Below the pieces are notes generated by a model. That model had not been told where the DNA came from. It made no database searches and saw only the letters and a list, made by a program, of their open reading frames with translations. A program made the position numbers and the translations under genes. A stretch of 64,000 nucleotides of DNA from contig JAADHV010000001.1 in assembly GCA_013151635.1 (NCBI GenBank), positions 81,813 to 145,812 of the forward strand, in the 5' to 3' direction. Positions 35,485 to 45,101 of the stretch are shown here, one piece after another; within the stretch, counting starts at the first letter, position 1; every line of letters starts with the position of its first letter. Source of the stretch: Deltaproteobacteria bacterium. Its GTDB lineage: Bacteria; Desulfobacterota; Desulfobacteria; Desulfobacterales; Desulfobacteraceae.

Positions 35485-36454
35485 GGTTTTCTTTCTCCTG
35501 TGTTTCCTGGTATTTGTAAATCAGGTGCGGGGATTCAATGAACACTTTGGTATCTGTCGGGATAGAACTGGTGAGCCACACATTGCCACCCACAACAGAC
35601 CTGGTACCGATGATAGTTTCTCCCCCGAGAATAGTGGCGCCGGAGTAAATGATGACATCATCTTCAATAGTGGGGTGACGTTTGGCTCCCCTGAGTTTTT
35701 TCCCTGCATTCGGGGGCAGTGACAAGGCGCCAATGGTAACATTCTGATAAAGCCTGACATTATTGCCAATGACACTGGTTTCACCTACAACAACGCCTGT
35801 CCCGTGATCAATGACAAATCTTTTCCCTATTTCTGCACCGGGGTGAATATCAATTCCTGTCAGGCTGTGAGCATGTTCTGTCATGATTCTCGGCAATTGC
35901 GGGATATTAAGGTTGAAAAGAATATGGGCAATCCTGTAAACCGTAATGGCATATAATCCAGGGTAAGAGAAAATGACCTCATCATGGCTTTTGGCAGCAG
36001 GGTCTCCGTCATAGGCACCTTTTATATCTTCGGCAAGGGATACGCGAAGGTCAGGAATTGCCTGAATTATTTTTAACGCAGCATCATTGCCACTGGCTTT
36101 GCATTCGGAACAGGTGCGGCCGTACCTCAGGCAGTCATGTCTCAGGACGTGAACGATCTGTTCGGAAAGGATATCATAAAGTTTAGATATGCACTGGCCC
36201 AAATTATATACAATGTTTGCCCCGTCGATTTTTTCGCTTGAAAAGTAACCCGGAAACAGAACCTCCCTGAATTTATCAATCATTTCTTTTACAGTTATTG
36301 AAAAATGAATCGGTTCATCCCCTATATGTGCAAAGCACCTGTCGTCATCCATGGACGCAAGAATGGTATTAATCGCCTTTGGCAGCTCTTTGCGATACTC
36401 GGAAGCATCCTGTCTTCCGGTCTGGCATATATTATTGATAAAAAAATTATCCAT
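35468..36454 (-). CDS. cysE: Serine O-acetyltransferase
   Basis: A 328-residue enzyme of the long EpsC-like type found in anaerobes, not the 270-residue E. coli form. The N-terminal 180 residues are helical. The C-terminal left-handed beta helix has GIDIHPGAEIGKRFVIDHG and VVVGETSVIGNNVRLYQNVTIGA, including the catalytic Asp-His pair, and then IEDDVIIYSGATILGG. It makes O-acetylserine for the CysK encoded immediately downstream. The extra length at the C-terminus may alter feedback by cysteine. Confidence 0.95.
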   Translation of the reverse strand: MDNFFINNICQTGRQDASEYRKELPKAINTILASMDDDRCFAHIGDEPIHFSITVKEMIDKFREVLFPGYFSSEKIDGANIVYNLGQCISKLYDILSEQIVHVLRHDCLRYGRTCSECKASGNDAALKIIQAIPDLRVSLAEDIKGAYDGDPAAKSHDEVIFSYPGLYAITVYRIAHILFNLNIPQLPRIMTEHAHSLTGIDIHPGAEIGKRFVIDHGTGVVVGETSVIGNNVRLYQNVTIGALSLPPNAGKKLRGAKRHPTIEDDVIIYSGATILGGETIIGTRSVVGGNVWLTSSIPTDTKVFIESPHLIYKYQETQEKENHEYQV

Positions 36455-36459
36455 TGCAG

Positions 36460-36855
36460 TTAATTTCCTTTTCCAGTTTTAAAAAAACTTTTAAACACCT
36501 TGCAGTTTCTGCATTCTTCCATTTTATTTTCCCATGAATTATGGGCTTCGCCGCTACAATTGGTCCCGTTGATAAACCAGCACAGATCACCTGATTTGAA
36601 TTCCCAGGCCGGGCAGGTTTTCAGCTTTTTTTCAGGGCATTTCCGTATGTCCCAGCACTTATCTGAATGTTTGTTATTGGCCATGATTGCCCTGGAAAGC
36701 AGGAAAAGCAGTTGGCGCTCAACATGATGTGGAATTTTGCGCCACCCCTGCTCATAGCTGTGAATTGCTTTAATGGAAACCCCGAGAAGCTGCGCCAGCT
36801 CTTTTTGCGTTTTGTTCAGTGTTGCCCTGGAATCCTTGAATTCACTGCTTTTCAT
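36460..36855 (-). CDS. Xre-type helix-turn-helix regulator with cysteine-rich C-terminus
   Basis: A 131-residue protein with an N-terminal helix-turn-helix (LNKTQKELAQLLGVSIKAIHSYEQGWRKIP) and a C-terminal region with nine cysteines (CWDIRKCPEKKLKTCPAW, DLCWFINGTNCSG, CRNCKVF). The cysteines could bind a metal or iron-sulfur cluster. The gene sits five bases upstream of cysE on the same strand, so it probably regulates cysteine synthesis in response to iron-sulfur, metal or thiol state. That role is inferred. A palindrome lies 30 bases before its start. Confidence 0.85.
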   Translation of the reverse strand: MKSSEFKDSRATLNKTQKELAQLLGVSIKAIHSYEQGWRKIPHHVERQLLFLLSRAIMANNKHSDKCWDIRKCPEKKLKTCPAWEFKSGDLCWFINGTNCSGEAHNSWENKMEECRNCKVFKSFFKTGKGN

Positions 36856-36884
36856 TAGTCAGCTTTTTTTAATTTAAAGGTTGC

Positions 36885-36904
36885 CTGATAACAATTATTA
36901 TCAG
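36885..36904. promoter_or_regulatory. Candidate operator before the cysteine-synthesis operon
   Basis: CTGATAA, six bases, TTATCAG: a perfect 7-bp inverted repeat about 30 bases upstream of the helix-turn-helix gene. It may be the binding site for that regulator. Confidence 0.5.
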
Positions 36905-37059
36905 ATAAATATATACCACAGAGTGGGGGTTGTCAATGGCAAAACTTAGAGCTTCAAAGGGTAGCAGGGCAAGGAAAATTGGTAAAAAAAGTTTCTTGAC
37001 GCGAAAATATTTTGCATTACTTTATATGATAAATTATAAAAAATAATGAAAGGTGTTTT

Positions 37060-39648
37060 ATGAAACTTGAAAAACTGACGGTAAAATCACAGGAACTCCT
37101 TCAAACATCCCGTGATTTAGCCCAAAAGCATGGTAACCAGGCCATTGAACCGGTCCATTTTTTAGAGGCCATGATGAAAGACGGACAGGGAATCTTCCTG
37201 TCCATATTAAAAAAGATTGACGTCCGGATTGATGCCCTGAAACAAGATATCCTGGCAGGCATTGAAAAACTAGTCAAGGTGTCAGGTTCAGCAGATATCT
37301 ATCTGTCCCGGGATGGGAAAAAGGTGTTGGATCAATCCTTTTCGGAAAGCCGGAAAATGAAGGATCAATACGTGAGCCTTGAGCATATTATCCTGTCTCT
37401 TGCAACAATAAAAGCAGATGCCTCAAAGATATTGAAACAAAATGGTGTCACAAGGGATGTGATACTGACGGTGTTAAAGGATATCCGGGGAAACCAGAGC
37501 GTGACCGACCAGAATCCTGAAGAAAAATACCAGGCTCTTGAAAAGTTTGGCCGGGATTTAACAGCCCTTGCCCGGGACGGGAAACTTGATCCTGTCATAG
37601 GAAGGGATGAGGAAATCCGGCGGATAGTTCAGGTTCTTTCAAGAAGGAGGAAAAACAATCCTGTATTGATAGGTGAGCCGGGCGTAGGTAAAACCGCTAT
37701 TGTAGAAGGCCTGGCCCAGAGAATTATAGACGGGGACGTATCCGAGACCTTGAAAAACAGGCGGGTGGTTGCCCTTGATATCGGGGCCCTGCTTGCCGGG
37801 GCCAAGTTCCGGGGTGAGTTTGAGGAACGGCTGAAAGCAGTATTAAAAGAGGTGGAAGCTGCAGAAGGCGAGGTGGTCCTGTTTATTGATGAGCTTCATA
37901 CCGTTGTCGGTGCAGGCGCGGCAGAAGGGTCAGTGGATGCTTCAAATATGTTGAAACCCGCCCTTGCCCGTGGAACCCTGAGATGTGTCGGTGCCACAAC
38001 ATTGAACGAATATAGAAAGTATATTGAAAAGGATGCAGCTCTTGAAAGAAGGTTCCAGCAGGTTTTTGCAAAAGAGCCCACAGTGGAAGACACAATTTCC
38101 ATTTTAAGGGGATTAAAGGAAAAATATGAGGTGCATCACGGGATAAGGATAAAAGATTCAGCTATAGTGGCTGCTGCCACTCTTTCCAACCGTTATATCG
38201 CAGACCGGTTTTTACCGGACAAGGCAGTTGATCTTATAGATGAATGCGCATCACGCCTGAGAATTGAGATTGACTCCATGCCACAGGCCATTGACAAGAT
38301 CCGGAGAAAAATTACCCAGGCACAGATAGAAAGGCAGGCACTGCTGAAAGAAAGGGACAAGGCATCTTTGCAAAGGCTTGAAAAATTGGAAATGGATATT
38401 GCTGCCATGAAAGAGGAAGCAGGACCTTTAAAACTTCACTGGGACAATGAAAAAAAGATTATCCGTAAGATCAGCGCAATAAGGGAGGATATTGACAGGT
38501 TCCAGACAGAGGCCCGTGTGGCCGAACGAAATGGTGACCTGGAAAAGGTTGCCAAAATCAGGTATGGAACCATAGAACAATTGCAAAAGGATCTTGAAGC
38601 CCAGAAACAGACACTTAACGACCTTCAAAAGGACAAGAGAATGCTCAAAGAAGATGTGGAAGAATCAGATGTGGCTGAAGTTGTCTCTGCCTGGACAGGT
38701 ATCCCGGTGTCAAAAATGCTGAAAGGCGAGCAGGAAAAACTGGTCCTTATGGAAGAGCATATTAAAAAGAGGGTCATAGGTCAGCAAAAAGCCATTGATG
38801 CTGTGTCCAATGCGGTCAGGCGCGCCAGGTCAGGATTGCAGCCCGAAGACCGTCCCATTGGCACCTTTATTTTCATGGGGCCGACCGGGGTTGGAAAGAC
38901 CGAACTTGCAAAATCCCTTGCTGAATTCATTTTTGACAGTGATGAGAATATAATCCGGGTGGACATGTCCGAATACATGGAAAAACATTCTGTGGCGCGG
39001 CTTATAGGGGCACCTCCGGGGTATGTGGGATATGACGAAGGAGGGCTTCTGACAGAGGCGGTCAGAAGACGACCTTATTCGGTAATCCTTTTTGATGAGA
39101 TAGAAAAAGCCCATCAGGATGTTTTTAATGTGCTTTTGCAGGTACTGGATGACGGCAGGATGACGGACGGGCATGGCAGGACAGTGGATTTTAAGAACAC
39201 CATTATTATCATGACATCCAATGTGGGCTCCAGATTCCTGCAGGAGTCAGGATTGAACGGGTTTGAGGATTCAAGTGTCAGACAGGGTATTGCTAATGCA
39301 CTAAAAGAGGTTTTCAGACCGGAGTTTTTAAACAGGATTGATGAAATAATTACCTTCCATTCCCTGACAATGGATAATATAAAACAGATTGCTGCCATAC
39401 AGATTGAAAAATTAAATGAAAGGCTTAAGTCCCGTAACCTTAAAATCCACCTGGACGACAGGGCAATGGAACATATGGCACAAAAGGGATATGACCCCAC
39501 CTTTGGGGCACGCCCCTTAAAAAGGGCCATCCAGCAGGAGATTGAAAACCCTTTGTCTATGGCTATTCTTAAAGGAGAATTCAGCCCGGATGAGACTGTC
39601 TTTTTTGGTTTTGATGAAAATAACAAAGGCTTGAAAATAATCAGGTAA
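37060..39648 (+). CDS. clpB: ATP-dependent chaperone ClpB
   Basis: An 862-residue Hsp100 disaggregase of normal length. It has the N-terminal Clp repeat domain (1-150), first AAA+ module with Walker [11 protein letters not shown] and Walker [10 protein letters not shown], and the long coiled-coil middle domain (about 400-520). The second AAA+ module has GPTGVGKTE and [11 protein letters not shown]. The IGF-type ClpP loop is absent, which separates it from ClpA/ClpC. With DnaK it pulls proteins out of aggregates. It is a single gene with GAAAGGTG before the ATG. No CIRCE element is seen in the 200-base leader. Confidence 0.98.
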   Translation: MKLEKLTVKSQELLQTSRDLAQKHGNQAIEPVHFLEAMMKDGQGIFLSILKKIDVRIDALKQDILAGIEKLVKVSGSADIYLSRDGKKVLDQSFSESRKMKDQYVSLEHIILSLATIKADASKILKQNGVTRDVILTVLKDIRGNQSVTDQNPEEKYQALEKFGRDLTALARDGKLDPVIGRDEEIRRIVQVLSRRRKNNPVLIGEPGVGKTAIVEGLAQRIIDGDVSETLKNRRVVALDIGALLAGAKFRGEFEERLKAVLKEVEAAEGEVVLFIDELHTVVGAGAAEGSVDASNMLKPALARGTLRCVGATTLNEYRKYIEKDAALERRFQQVFAKEPTVEDTISILRGLKEKYEVHHGIRIKDSAIVAAATLSNRYIADRFLPDKAVDLIDECASRLRIEIDSMPQAIDKIRRKITQAQIERQALLKERDKASLQRLEKLEMDIAAMKEEAGPLKLHWDNEKKIIRKISAIREDIDRFQTEARVAERNGDLEKVAKIRYGTIEQLQKDLEAQKQTLNDLQKDKRMLKEDVEESDVAEVVSAWTGIPVSKMLKGEQEKLVLMEEHIKKRVIGQQKAIDAVSNAVRRARSGLQPEDRPIGTFIFMGPTGVGKTELAKSLAEFIFDSDENIIRVDMSEYMEKHSVARLIGAPPGYVGYDEGGLLTEAVRRRPYSVILFDEIEKAHQDVFNVLLQVLDDGRMTDGHGRTVDFKNTIIIMTSNVGSRFLQESGLNGFEDSSVRQGIANALKEVFRPEFLNRIDEIITFHSLTMDNIKQIAAIQIEKLNERLKSRNLKIHLDDRAMEHMAQKGYDPTFGARPLKRAIQQEIENPLSMAILKGEFSPDETVFFGFDENNKGLKIIR

Positions 39649-39663
39649 AAATATTTGAGTCCT

Positions 39664-40455
39664 TCATGGGTTTTTCTTTTTATTCAGTTTTGGAACACAG
39701 ATTTTTCCAAAATCATCATCATGGCGGAGTCTGACTTTTATCCCGTAGATTTGTGATAATATTTTTTCTGTAATGATTTTTTGCGGGCTATTGACATGGC
39801 TTATTGATTTATCAAACATTATGCCGACTTTATCGGAAATCATAAAAGCATGATCAGGGTTGTGGCTGGTCATTATAACAGATGTCCCTTTCCTTGAAAG
39901 ATGATGTATAAGGGATAGTATTCTTACCTGGTTGCCGTAATCCAGATGTGAAGTAGGTTCGTCTAAAACGATAATTTCAGGTTCCTGGGCAAGGGCTCTT
40001 GCAAATATTACAAGCTGTCTTTCGCCGCCACTGATTTTTGTATATGGTTTGTCTGAAAGATGGCTTATCCCTAAGGATTCAAGGGCATTTTTCACAATCA
40101 CTTCATCCCTGGTATCAGGAAAGGAAAAAAAATTAAGATAGGGGGTTCTGCCCATGAGTACAGTGTCAAATACGGAATAGGCAAATACAGGATAATGAAT
40201 CTGGGGTACATAGGATATCGTCCGGGCCGTCTGGAAGCGTTTCATTTTTTTTATATCAATGCCTTTTAACAGGACTTTACCTTGTGAAAGGCCTGAAAGA
40301 CCTGAGATGCATTTGAGAAGGCTTGTTTTCCCAACGCCATTAGGCCCTAAGATGCAAAAAATTTCTCCGGAATCAACACTTAAGTTTATATTTTTAAAGA
40401 CAGGGTCGCCTGATGATTCATATTTAAAACCTGCATTTTTAATTTCCAGGATCAT
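39664..40455 (-). CDS. FecCD-type ABC transporter ATP-binding protein
   Basis: About 263 residues. Walker A is GPNGVGKTSLL, the signature ISGGERQLVIFARAL and Walker B IIVLDEPTSHLD. This is the FecE/BtuD group that powers import of iron complexes, cobalamin or, in the MolABC system, molybdate/tungstate. The ATG at 40455 overlaps the permease stop (ATGA). A broken modE-like gene upstream favours molybdate or tungstate. The binding protein of the locus is truncated, so the transporter may be non-functional unless another binding protein serves it. Confidence 0.9.
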   Translation of the reverse strand: MILEIKNAGFKYESSGDPVFKNINLSVDSGEIFCILGPNGVGKTSLLKCISGLSGLSQGKVLLKGIDIKKMKRFQTARTISYVPQIHYPVFAYSVFDTVLMGRTPYLNFFSFPDTRDEVIVKNALESLGISHLSDKPYTKISGGERQLVIFARALAQEPEIIVLDEPTSHLDYGNQVRILSLIHHLSRKGTSVIMTSHNPDHAFMISDKVGIMFDKSISHVNSPQKIITEKILSQIYGIKVRLRHDDDFGKICVPKLNKKKNP

Positions 40456-41501
40456 GACCACCCGAAATCCCCTTTTCTAAGGATAAGGGCAAAAACAGGA
40501 GCACCAATAGTGGCAGTGAGTATTCCAAGGGGCACTTCCCCTGTAGTGAGGTTCCGGGCCAGGGTGTCAATAAGCAGCAGGTAAGATGCGCCAAGGGACA
40601 TTGAAAGGGGGATCAGACGTCGATAATCAGGGCCGCTTATCATGCGTGCCAGATGTGGTATGACAAGTCCGACCCACCCTATAACTCCGCTTACTGCCAC
40701 AGCAGACGCCGTCACAAGGGTTGCGGCCATGATAAGGAACATTTTCAAACGCCTTGGTTCAAGGCCAAGGGACCGGGCCTCTTCTTCGCCCATGGAGAGT
40801 ATCCCTATTTTCCATCTAAGGCTGAAAATGATGCCGGTCCCGACGGCTATGGGCAGGATAATGACAAAAAGATCATCTTTTGAAATGCTTGCAAGAGAGC
40901 CCATGAGCCAGAACACAATGACCGGCAGTTTATCAAACGGGTCGGCAATATATTTGATCAATGAGATCAATGCGGAAAAAAAGGCTCCAACAATTACACC
41001 TGACAATACCATCACCATAATGGAAGATGTTTTATACATTTTTGTCAGCCCGTAACTTATCATGACTGCAAGCATGCCAAAAACAAATGCACTTGCCTGA
41101 ATGACATAATTCTGGCCGGATAAAAGAATTCCAAGTGCAGCACCAAATCCTGCGCCGGTTGCTACACCGAGAATAAATGGCGATACAAGTGGATTCCTGA
41201 AAAGCCCCTGAAAAGAAGCACCGGATACGGCAGGCCCGCTCCCGATAAGCATTGCAGAGCAGATCCTGGGCAGCCGTATATTAAAAATAACGGTTTCAAG
41301 TGTAGCAGACCATTCTCCCTTTTGCCCTGTGAGTTTTTCAAAAATCATTTTGACTACCTCAAGGGGATGAGTTCCGAACCTGCCGGAAAAAAGTGCTAAG
41401 AAAAAACAGATCAGGGGAAGTCCCACAAGAAGAAAAGTTCTTGATGTAAAAACACACACGACCGGGTTACGGGTATTTTGCAGAGTTTTTTGGGCCTGCA
41501 T
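40452..41501 (-). CDS. FecCD-type ABC transporter permease
   Basis: A 349-residue membrane protein with about ten helices. The typical FecCD stretches are present: RLPRICSAMLIGSGPAVSGASFQGLFRNPLVSP, then ILSGVIVGAFF-like and the ATPase-contact region GWVGLVIPHLARMISGPDYRRLIP. It forms the channel of a BtuC-like importer. Its start overlaps the stop of the truncated binding-protein gene (TAATG) and its end overlaps the ATPase gene. The protein itself looks intact. Confidence 0.93.
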   Translation of the reverse strand: MQAQKTLQNTRNPVVCVFTSRTFLLVGLPLICFFLALFSGRFGTHPLEVVKMIFEKLTGQKGEWSATLETVIFNIRLPRICSAMLIGSGPAVSGASFQGLFRNPLVSPFILGVATGAGFGAALGILLSGQNYVIQASAFVFGMLAVMISYGLTKMYKTSSIMVMVLSGVIVGAFFSALISLIKYIADPFDKLPVIVFWLMGSLASISKDDLFVIILPIAVGTGIIFSLRWKIGILSMGEEEARSLGLEPRRLKMFLIMAATLVTASAVAVSGVIGWVGLVIPHLARMISGPDYRRLIPLSMSLGASYLLLIDTLARNLTTGEVPLGILTATIGAPVFALILRKGDFGWS

Positions 41502-42247
41502 TAATTATTTCCCGTATAGGGAATGCCATAAAAGGTTCTATAAAAATCATCTGCATATGCCTGCATATCAATGTCCATGAACTTATCAGGATACAGCTTT
41601 TTGGCCATCCATAATTCACCAAGCCCTATGGATTCAGGGCAGGGGTGTCCCCAGGGCTTTACATATTCAGGAGTGATGAAAACCTTTTTATCAACAACAG
41701 CCCGGATGGATTTCCAGGCTGTTGATCCTTTGATCTCGTCAGCAACAAATTTATATCTGTCCTGAGTAAAGATTACCTGGGGGTCCCAGCGTAAAACATC
41801 CTCCATGGACACCTGCTTGTAGCCTGAAAGCCCCATGGCGACATTCAGCCCTCCGGCCCTTTCCATTATGACAGAAGCATATTTTCCCGTACCCATGGTA
41901 AACATTTTCGGGTAAGCCATATAGGTTGTTATCCTCTGGTTCTTTGTCAAATTGCCGACACGGTCTTCGATGAGCTTCCGGTTTTTGAAGATATGGGATA
42001 AAAGTTTTTCAGCACGGTCTTTTTGTCCGAAAATATCTCCCAGAAGCCTTACTCCTTCTTTCATGCCTTCTGTATATGATTTATTCGGATCCTTTAGTGC
42101 AGGGTTTAAAACAGATGTTTTTTCGTATCCTGCCTTATAAAAGGAGAGGCCTGCCACCGGGAGCCCGGCAGCTTCAATCTGCTTTCCTGTCTTGTTCATC
42201 ATATAATAGATCTTCGACCCGCAGCTTGAATTTTCTAAATTGTTCAA
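41501..42247 (-). pseudogene. FecCD-type ABC binding protein, N-terminus deleted
   Basis: The frame encodes 248 residues at most (about 230 from the ATG at 42202). It matches the C-terminal two thirds of FecB/MolA-type binding proteins: TGKQIEAAGLPVAGLS, GNLTKNQRITTYMAYPK and VSMEDVLRWDPQVIF. The N-terminal lobe start and signal peptide, about 100 residues, are missing. A stop lies right upstream in the same frame, and the upstream sequence is instead the end of a modE-like gene. A deletion probably joined the two. Without a signal peptide it cannot serve as a periplasmic receptor. Confidence 0.72.
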
Positions 42248-42448
42248 CCATTATTTTTGCATCAGGTGTTAAAACGGATTTGTCGCCGGATGCCCCTCCT
42301 TTCCTGCGGATTAAAAGAGGTTTTTCAATTCTTTGTTCGATTTTTTTTAGCCTGCCCCACATGGAACGGTATCCCATTCCCATTGATTTTGCAGCAGCAC
42401 TGATGGACCCTTTTTTTCAATGGCTTCCAGGATCTGTTGTGCAGGGTC
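42174..42448 (-). pseudogene. ModE-like DNA-binding domain, broken
   Basis: The pieces DPAQQILEAIEKK, then GSISAAAKSMGMGYRSMWGRLKKIE and KPLLIRRKGGASGDKSVLT match the N-terminal helix-turn-helix of ModE, the molybdate-responsive repressor. The first piece and the rest are in different frames. The break is at the A7 run (42411-42417 on the plus strand); one more base would restore it. There is also no start codon, since a stop lies directly before DPAQQ, just after the sigma-54 activator gene. So the gene seems shortened at its 5' end as well as frameshifted. An internal restart at MGMGYR would lack half of the domain. Confidence 0.7.
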
Positions 42449-42455
42449 TTATCTT

Positions 42456-43841
42456 TTAAAACTGGTCCACATACTTTTTAATTTCTTTGTTCCGGGCAAG
42501 GAACCTGTAAAGTGTTGCTCTTCCCACACCCAATACCCTTGCTGCCTTGGATTTATTGCCGCCTGTCTGTTTGATCGCAGCCTTAACCGATTCAATATCA
42601 AGCTTGCCTCTGGCAGGCATGACTTCCTGTGAAGGATACTTTTCTGCAACAAGTGGACGGATGTCCTTGTCCTGTGCGATTTCCCGCGGGAGATCCGATG
42701 GCAGGATTTTATTTCCCCTGGATCGCACCACGGAAAACTGGATCACATTTTTCAATTCCCTTACGTTTCCCGGCCAATGGTAATCAAGCATGACAGCAAG
42801 GCTCTCCCGGGCAAGCCCTGGAACGGTATTCGGGCTTTCCTGTTCAGCTTCCTTTAAAAAATGCAAAGCCAGAAGGGGGATATCGCTTTTTCGTTCTCTT
42901 AAAGGGGGCAGATGGATAGGTATGACATTCAGCCTGTAAAAAAGATCTTCCCTGAACCTGCCGGCCTTTACCTCTTCTTTAAGATTTTTATTGGTGGAGC
43001 TGATGATCCTGACATCCACGGTGACTTTTTTTTCACCGCCGACTTTTTCAAAAGAACCTTCCTGTAAAAATCTTAAAAGTTTTACCTGGGTTTTCAAGGG
43101 CAGTTCAGCTACCTCATCCAGAAGGAGGGTGCCCTTGTCAGCCAGCTCAAATCTTCCTTTCCTCTCTTTTATGGCGCCTGAAAATGCTCCTTTAACATGT
43201 CCGAATAATTCGCTTTCCACAATCCCTTCAGGAATGGCACCACAGTTTACCGGCACAAAAGCACCTGTACCATATGAGCTTATATCATGAATGGCATATG
43301 CAACGCGCTCTTTTCCCGTGCCGGTATCACCCGATATATGGACAGGATAATTGTACATTGCAACATCCCTGATCTGCCTGAAAATGTCCTGCATGGCTTT
43401 GTCTTTGCCGATAATGCCTGCAAAGTTTGAAAGATTTTCAGCTTTTAAAGACAGGTTAAAAGATTCAGTCACATCCCTGAAGGATGCAAGTACTCCCTTA
43501 AATACATCATCATTGCTGATAATGGCGGAGACGGTCATTTCAAGCTGGCGGGCGGAGCCGTCTTTTGTGATTATGTTCAACGGATATTCTTTTGTCCCAA
43601 AAGGAAATAGCGGGTTTCCATCACAAAAAGAGCATTTGCCGCCGCAAAAAGGTGCCTGGAAAACCGTGTGGCAGTCTTTGCCGATAACCTCTTCTTTTAA
43701 ATAACCTGTAATCCTTTCTGCTTCTCTATTAAAAACCGTGATGATTCTGCCGGGAGTGTGGGCAATGATGCCAAGTTTCAGGTTGTCGAGTACAAGATCC
43801 AGGTTGGCATGGTCAAGCATGGTGTGCGTAGGGTCAGTCAT
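42456..43841 (-). CDS. Sigma-54-dependent transcriptional activator with PAS domain
   Basis: About 461 residues from the ATG at 43841. An N-terminal PAS domain contains a cysteine cluster (CHTVFQAPFCGGKCSFC) that may bind a metal or cluster. The AAA+ domain has GDTGTGKE, the sigma-54 loop as GAFSGA (usual form GAFTGA) and LLLDEVAELPLK. A Fis-type helix-turn-helix (NKSKAARVLGVGRATLYRFL) ends the protein. Its stop lies just before the modE remnant, so it may have controlled the adjacent metal-uptake locus. No clear -24/-12 promoter was found nearby. Confidence 0.92.
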   Translation of the reverse strand: MTDPTHTMLDHANLDLVLDNLKLGIIAHTPGRIITVFNREAERITGYLKEEVIGKDCHTVFQAPFCGGKCSFCDGNPLFPFGTKEYPLNIITKDGSARQLEMTVSAIISNDDVFKGVLASFRDVTESFNLSLKAENLSNFAGIIGKDKAMQDIFRQIRDVAMYNYPVHISGDTGTGKERVAYAIHDISSYGTGAFVPVNCGAIPEGIVESELFGHVKGAFSGAIKERKGRFELADKGTLLLDEVAELPLKTQVKLLRFLQEGSFEKVGGEKKVTVDVRIISSTNKNLKEEVKAGRFREDLFYRLNVIPIHLPPLRERKSDIPLLALHFLKEAEQESPNTVPGLARESLAVMLDYHWPGNVRELKNVIQFSVVRSRGNKILPSDLPREIAQDKDIRPLVAEKYPSQEVMPARGKLDIESVKAAIKQTGGNKSKAARVLGVGRATLYRFLARNKEIKKYVDQF

Positions 43842-44039
43842 TTTGTAATTTTCCAAATATAAAAAAACAGTTGTTTTTAATGTTTGCTGACCAGGTAAAT
43901 GACACATTTATGTATCAGGCGCAATGTTTTTTTTAGCTGCTTGGAAAAAATAATCATCAAATTAGAAATAGCGGAGAATATCAGTTGGGAAGGTAAAACA
44001 GGACCCGGAGATTGGAAAAAAAATCTCCGGGCCAAAAAT

Positions 44040-44225
44040 TTATTCCCAGGTGATACAGTCCCTGGGACAATTTTTTATAGCTTCGAGGGTGTCTTTGTCT
44101 GAGTAGTCATCAAGAGACAGGACTTCGACAAAACCTGCATCGTTTATCTGGAATGCGTGAGGGGCAAGCTCAACACATACTTTACAAAGAATGCAGCCAC
44201 CTAAATCCACAACAGGTGTCTTCAT
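44040..44225 (-). CDS. Single-cluster [4Fe-4S] ferredoxin
   Basis: A 61-residue ferredoxin. GCILCKVCVELAPHAFQI supplies three ligands and NCPRDCI the fourth, like the monocluster ferredoxins of sulfate reducers (ferredoxin I type). The gene lies 18 bases after the rubrerythrin gene on the same strand and is the last of a three-gene set. It probably donates or accepts electrons for the rubrerythrin reaction or shares its oxidative-stress regulation. Confidence 0.9.
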   Translation of the reverse strand: MKTPVVDLGGCILCKVCVELAPHAFQINDAGFVEVLSLDDYSDKDTLEAIKNCPRDCITWE

Positions 44226-44243
44226 ATGTTTATTGTTTTCATA

Positions 44244-44786
44244 CTAATTAAAAAAACGGTTTAACAGCCCTTGAAATGCCTTCCCATGGCGCGCCTCATC
44301 CTTGCACATTTCATGTACGGTGTCATGGATGGCATCATAGCCAAGTTCTTTTGCTTTTACAGCAATTGCTTTTTTCCCGGCACAGGCGCCGTTTTCTGCA
44401 AGAACCCTGGCAGTCAGGTTTGCCTTTGTGTCAGGTTCAAGAACTTCGCCTAAGAGTTCTGCAAATTTTGATGCATGTTCCGCTTCTTCAAAAGCTATCC
44501 TCTTATAAGCCTGTGCCACCTCAGGATATCCCTCGCGGTCGGCCTGGCGGCTCATGGCAAGGTACATCCCGACTTCTGTGCATTCACCCATGAAGTTATC
44601 CCGCAATCCCTGGAGTATTCCTGCATCAGCGTCTTTTGCAACACCTATTGAATGGCTGTCGGCCCAGACAAGTTCGCCTTCCTGTACGGAAAATTTTGAT
44701 TTTTCAGCACCGCATTGCGGGCATTTTTCAGGTGCTGAATTTCCATTATAAGAATAACCGCATACTGAACAAACATAAGTTTTCAT
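44244..44786 (-). CDS. Rubrerythrin with N-terminal rubredoxin domain
   Basis: About 180 residues from the ATG at 44786, preceded by AGGAGAAG. The order is reversed compared with classical rubrerythrin: the rubredoxin domain comes first ([21 protein letters not shown]) and the diiron four-helix bundle follows, with ligands in [28 protein letters not shown] and CKDEARHG. Such reverse rubrerythrins reduce hydrogen peroxide to water with NADH or ferredoxin. Its start overlaps the stop of the small gene upstream. Confidence 0.95.
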   Translation of the reverse strand: MKTYVCSVCGYSYNGNSAPEKCPQCGAEKSKFSVQEGELVWADSHSIGVAKDADAGILQGLRDNFMGECTEVGMYLAMSRQADREGYPEVAQAYKRIAFEEAEHASKFAELLGEVLEPDTKANLTARVLAENGACAGKKAIAVKAKELGYDAIHDTVHEMCKDEARHGKAFQGLLNRFFN

Positions 44787-45046
44787 TAAATCTTCTCCTT
44801 TTTTATTGAATTCTCCCACCAGCCTTTTTGAATATGTGCATGCTTTTCTTTTTGTGCAAGGTCAAGAAGCCTGTAACCGGAATCCAGCAGGATACCGTAA
44901 AGGACACCGCATCCCGGGTCTTCTCTCTGCTCGTAACCTGTTTGCGCAAGTTTAATCATTTCATGTGCAAGGCCAATGGTCCGGGCAATATTTATGTCAC
45001 ATTTTTTTTTAAGCATTTGCTCATAATCATTATTTGATTCACACAT
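44786..45046 (-). CDS. Conserved small protein next to rubrerythrin
   Basis: An 86-residue soluble, mostly helical protein ([21 protein letters not shown], then [15 protein letters not shown]). It contains [19 protein letters not shown], which looks like one helix of a small bundle. I do not recognise the family. It is translationally coupled to the rubrerythrin gene by overlapping stop and start, so a role in the peroxide response is likely but unproven. Confidence 0.7.
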   Translation of the reverse strand: MCESNNDYEQMLKKKCDINIARTIGLAHEMIKLAQTGYEQREDPGCGVLYGILLDSGYRLLDLAQKEKHAHIQKGWWENSIKKEKI

Positions 45047-45101
45047 GTCAGACTGGCTTTATTTTTAAAACTTTTATTCAATAAGCATGCCACAAAATAA
45101 A

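Noticed and set aside
36960-37059. Sigma-32 or CIRCE control site before clpB
   Set aside because: TTGACG is present but no well-spaced -10 box or CIRCE repeat could be found.
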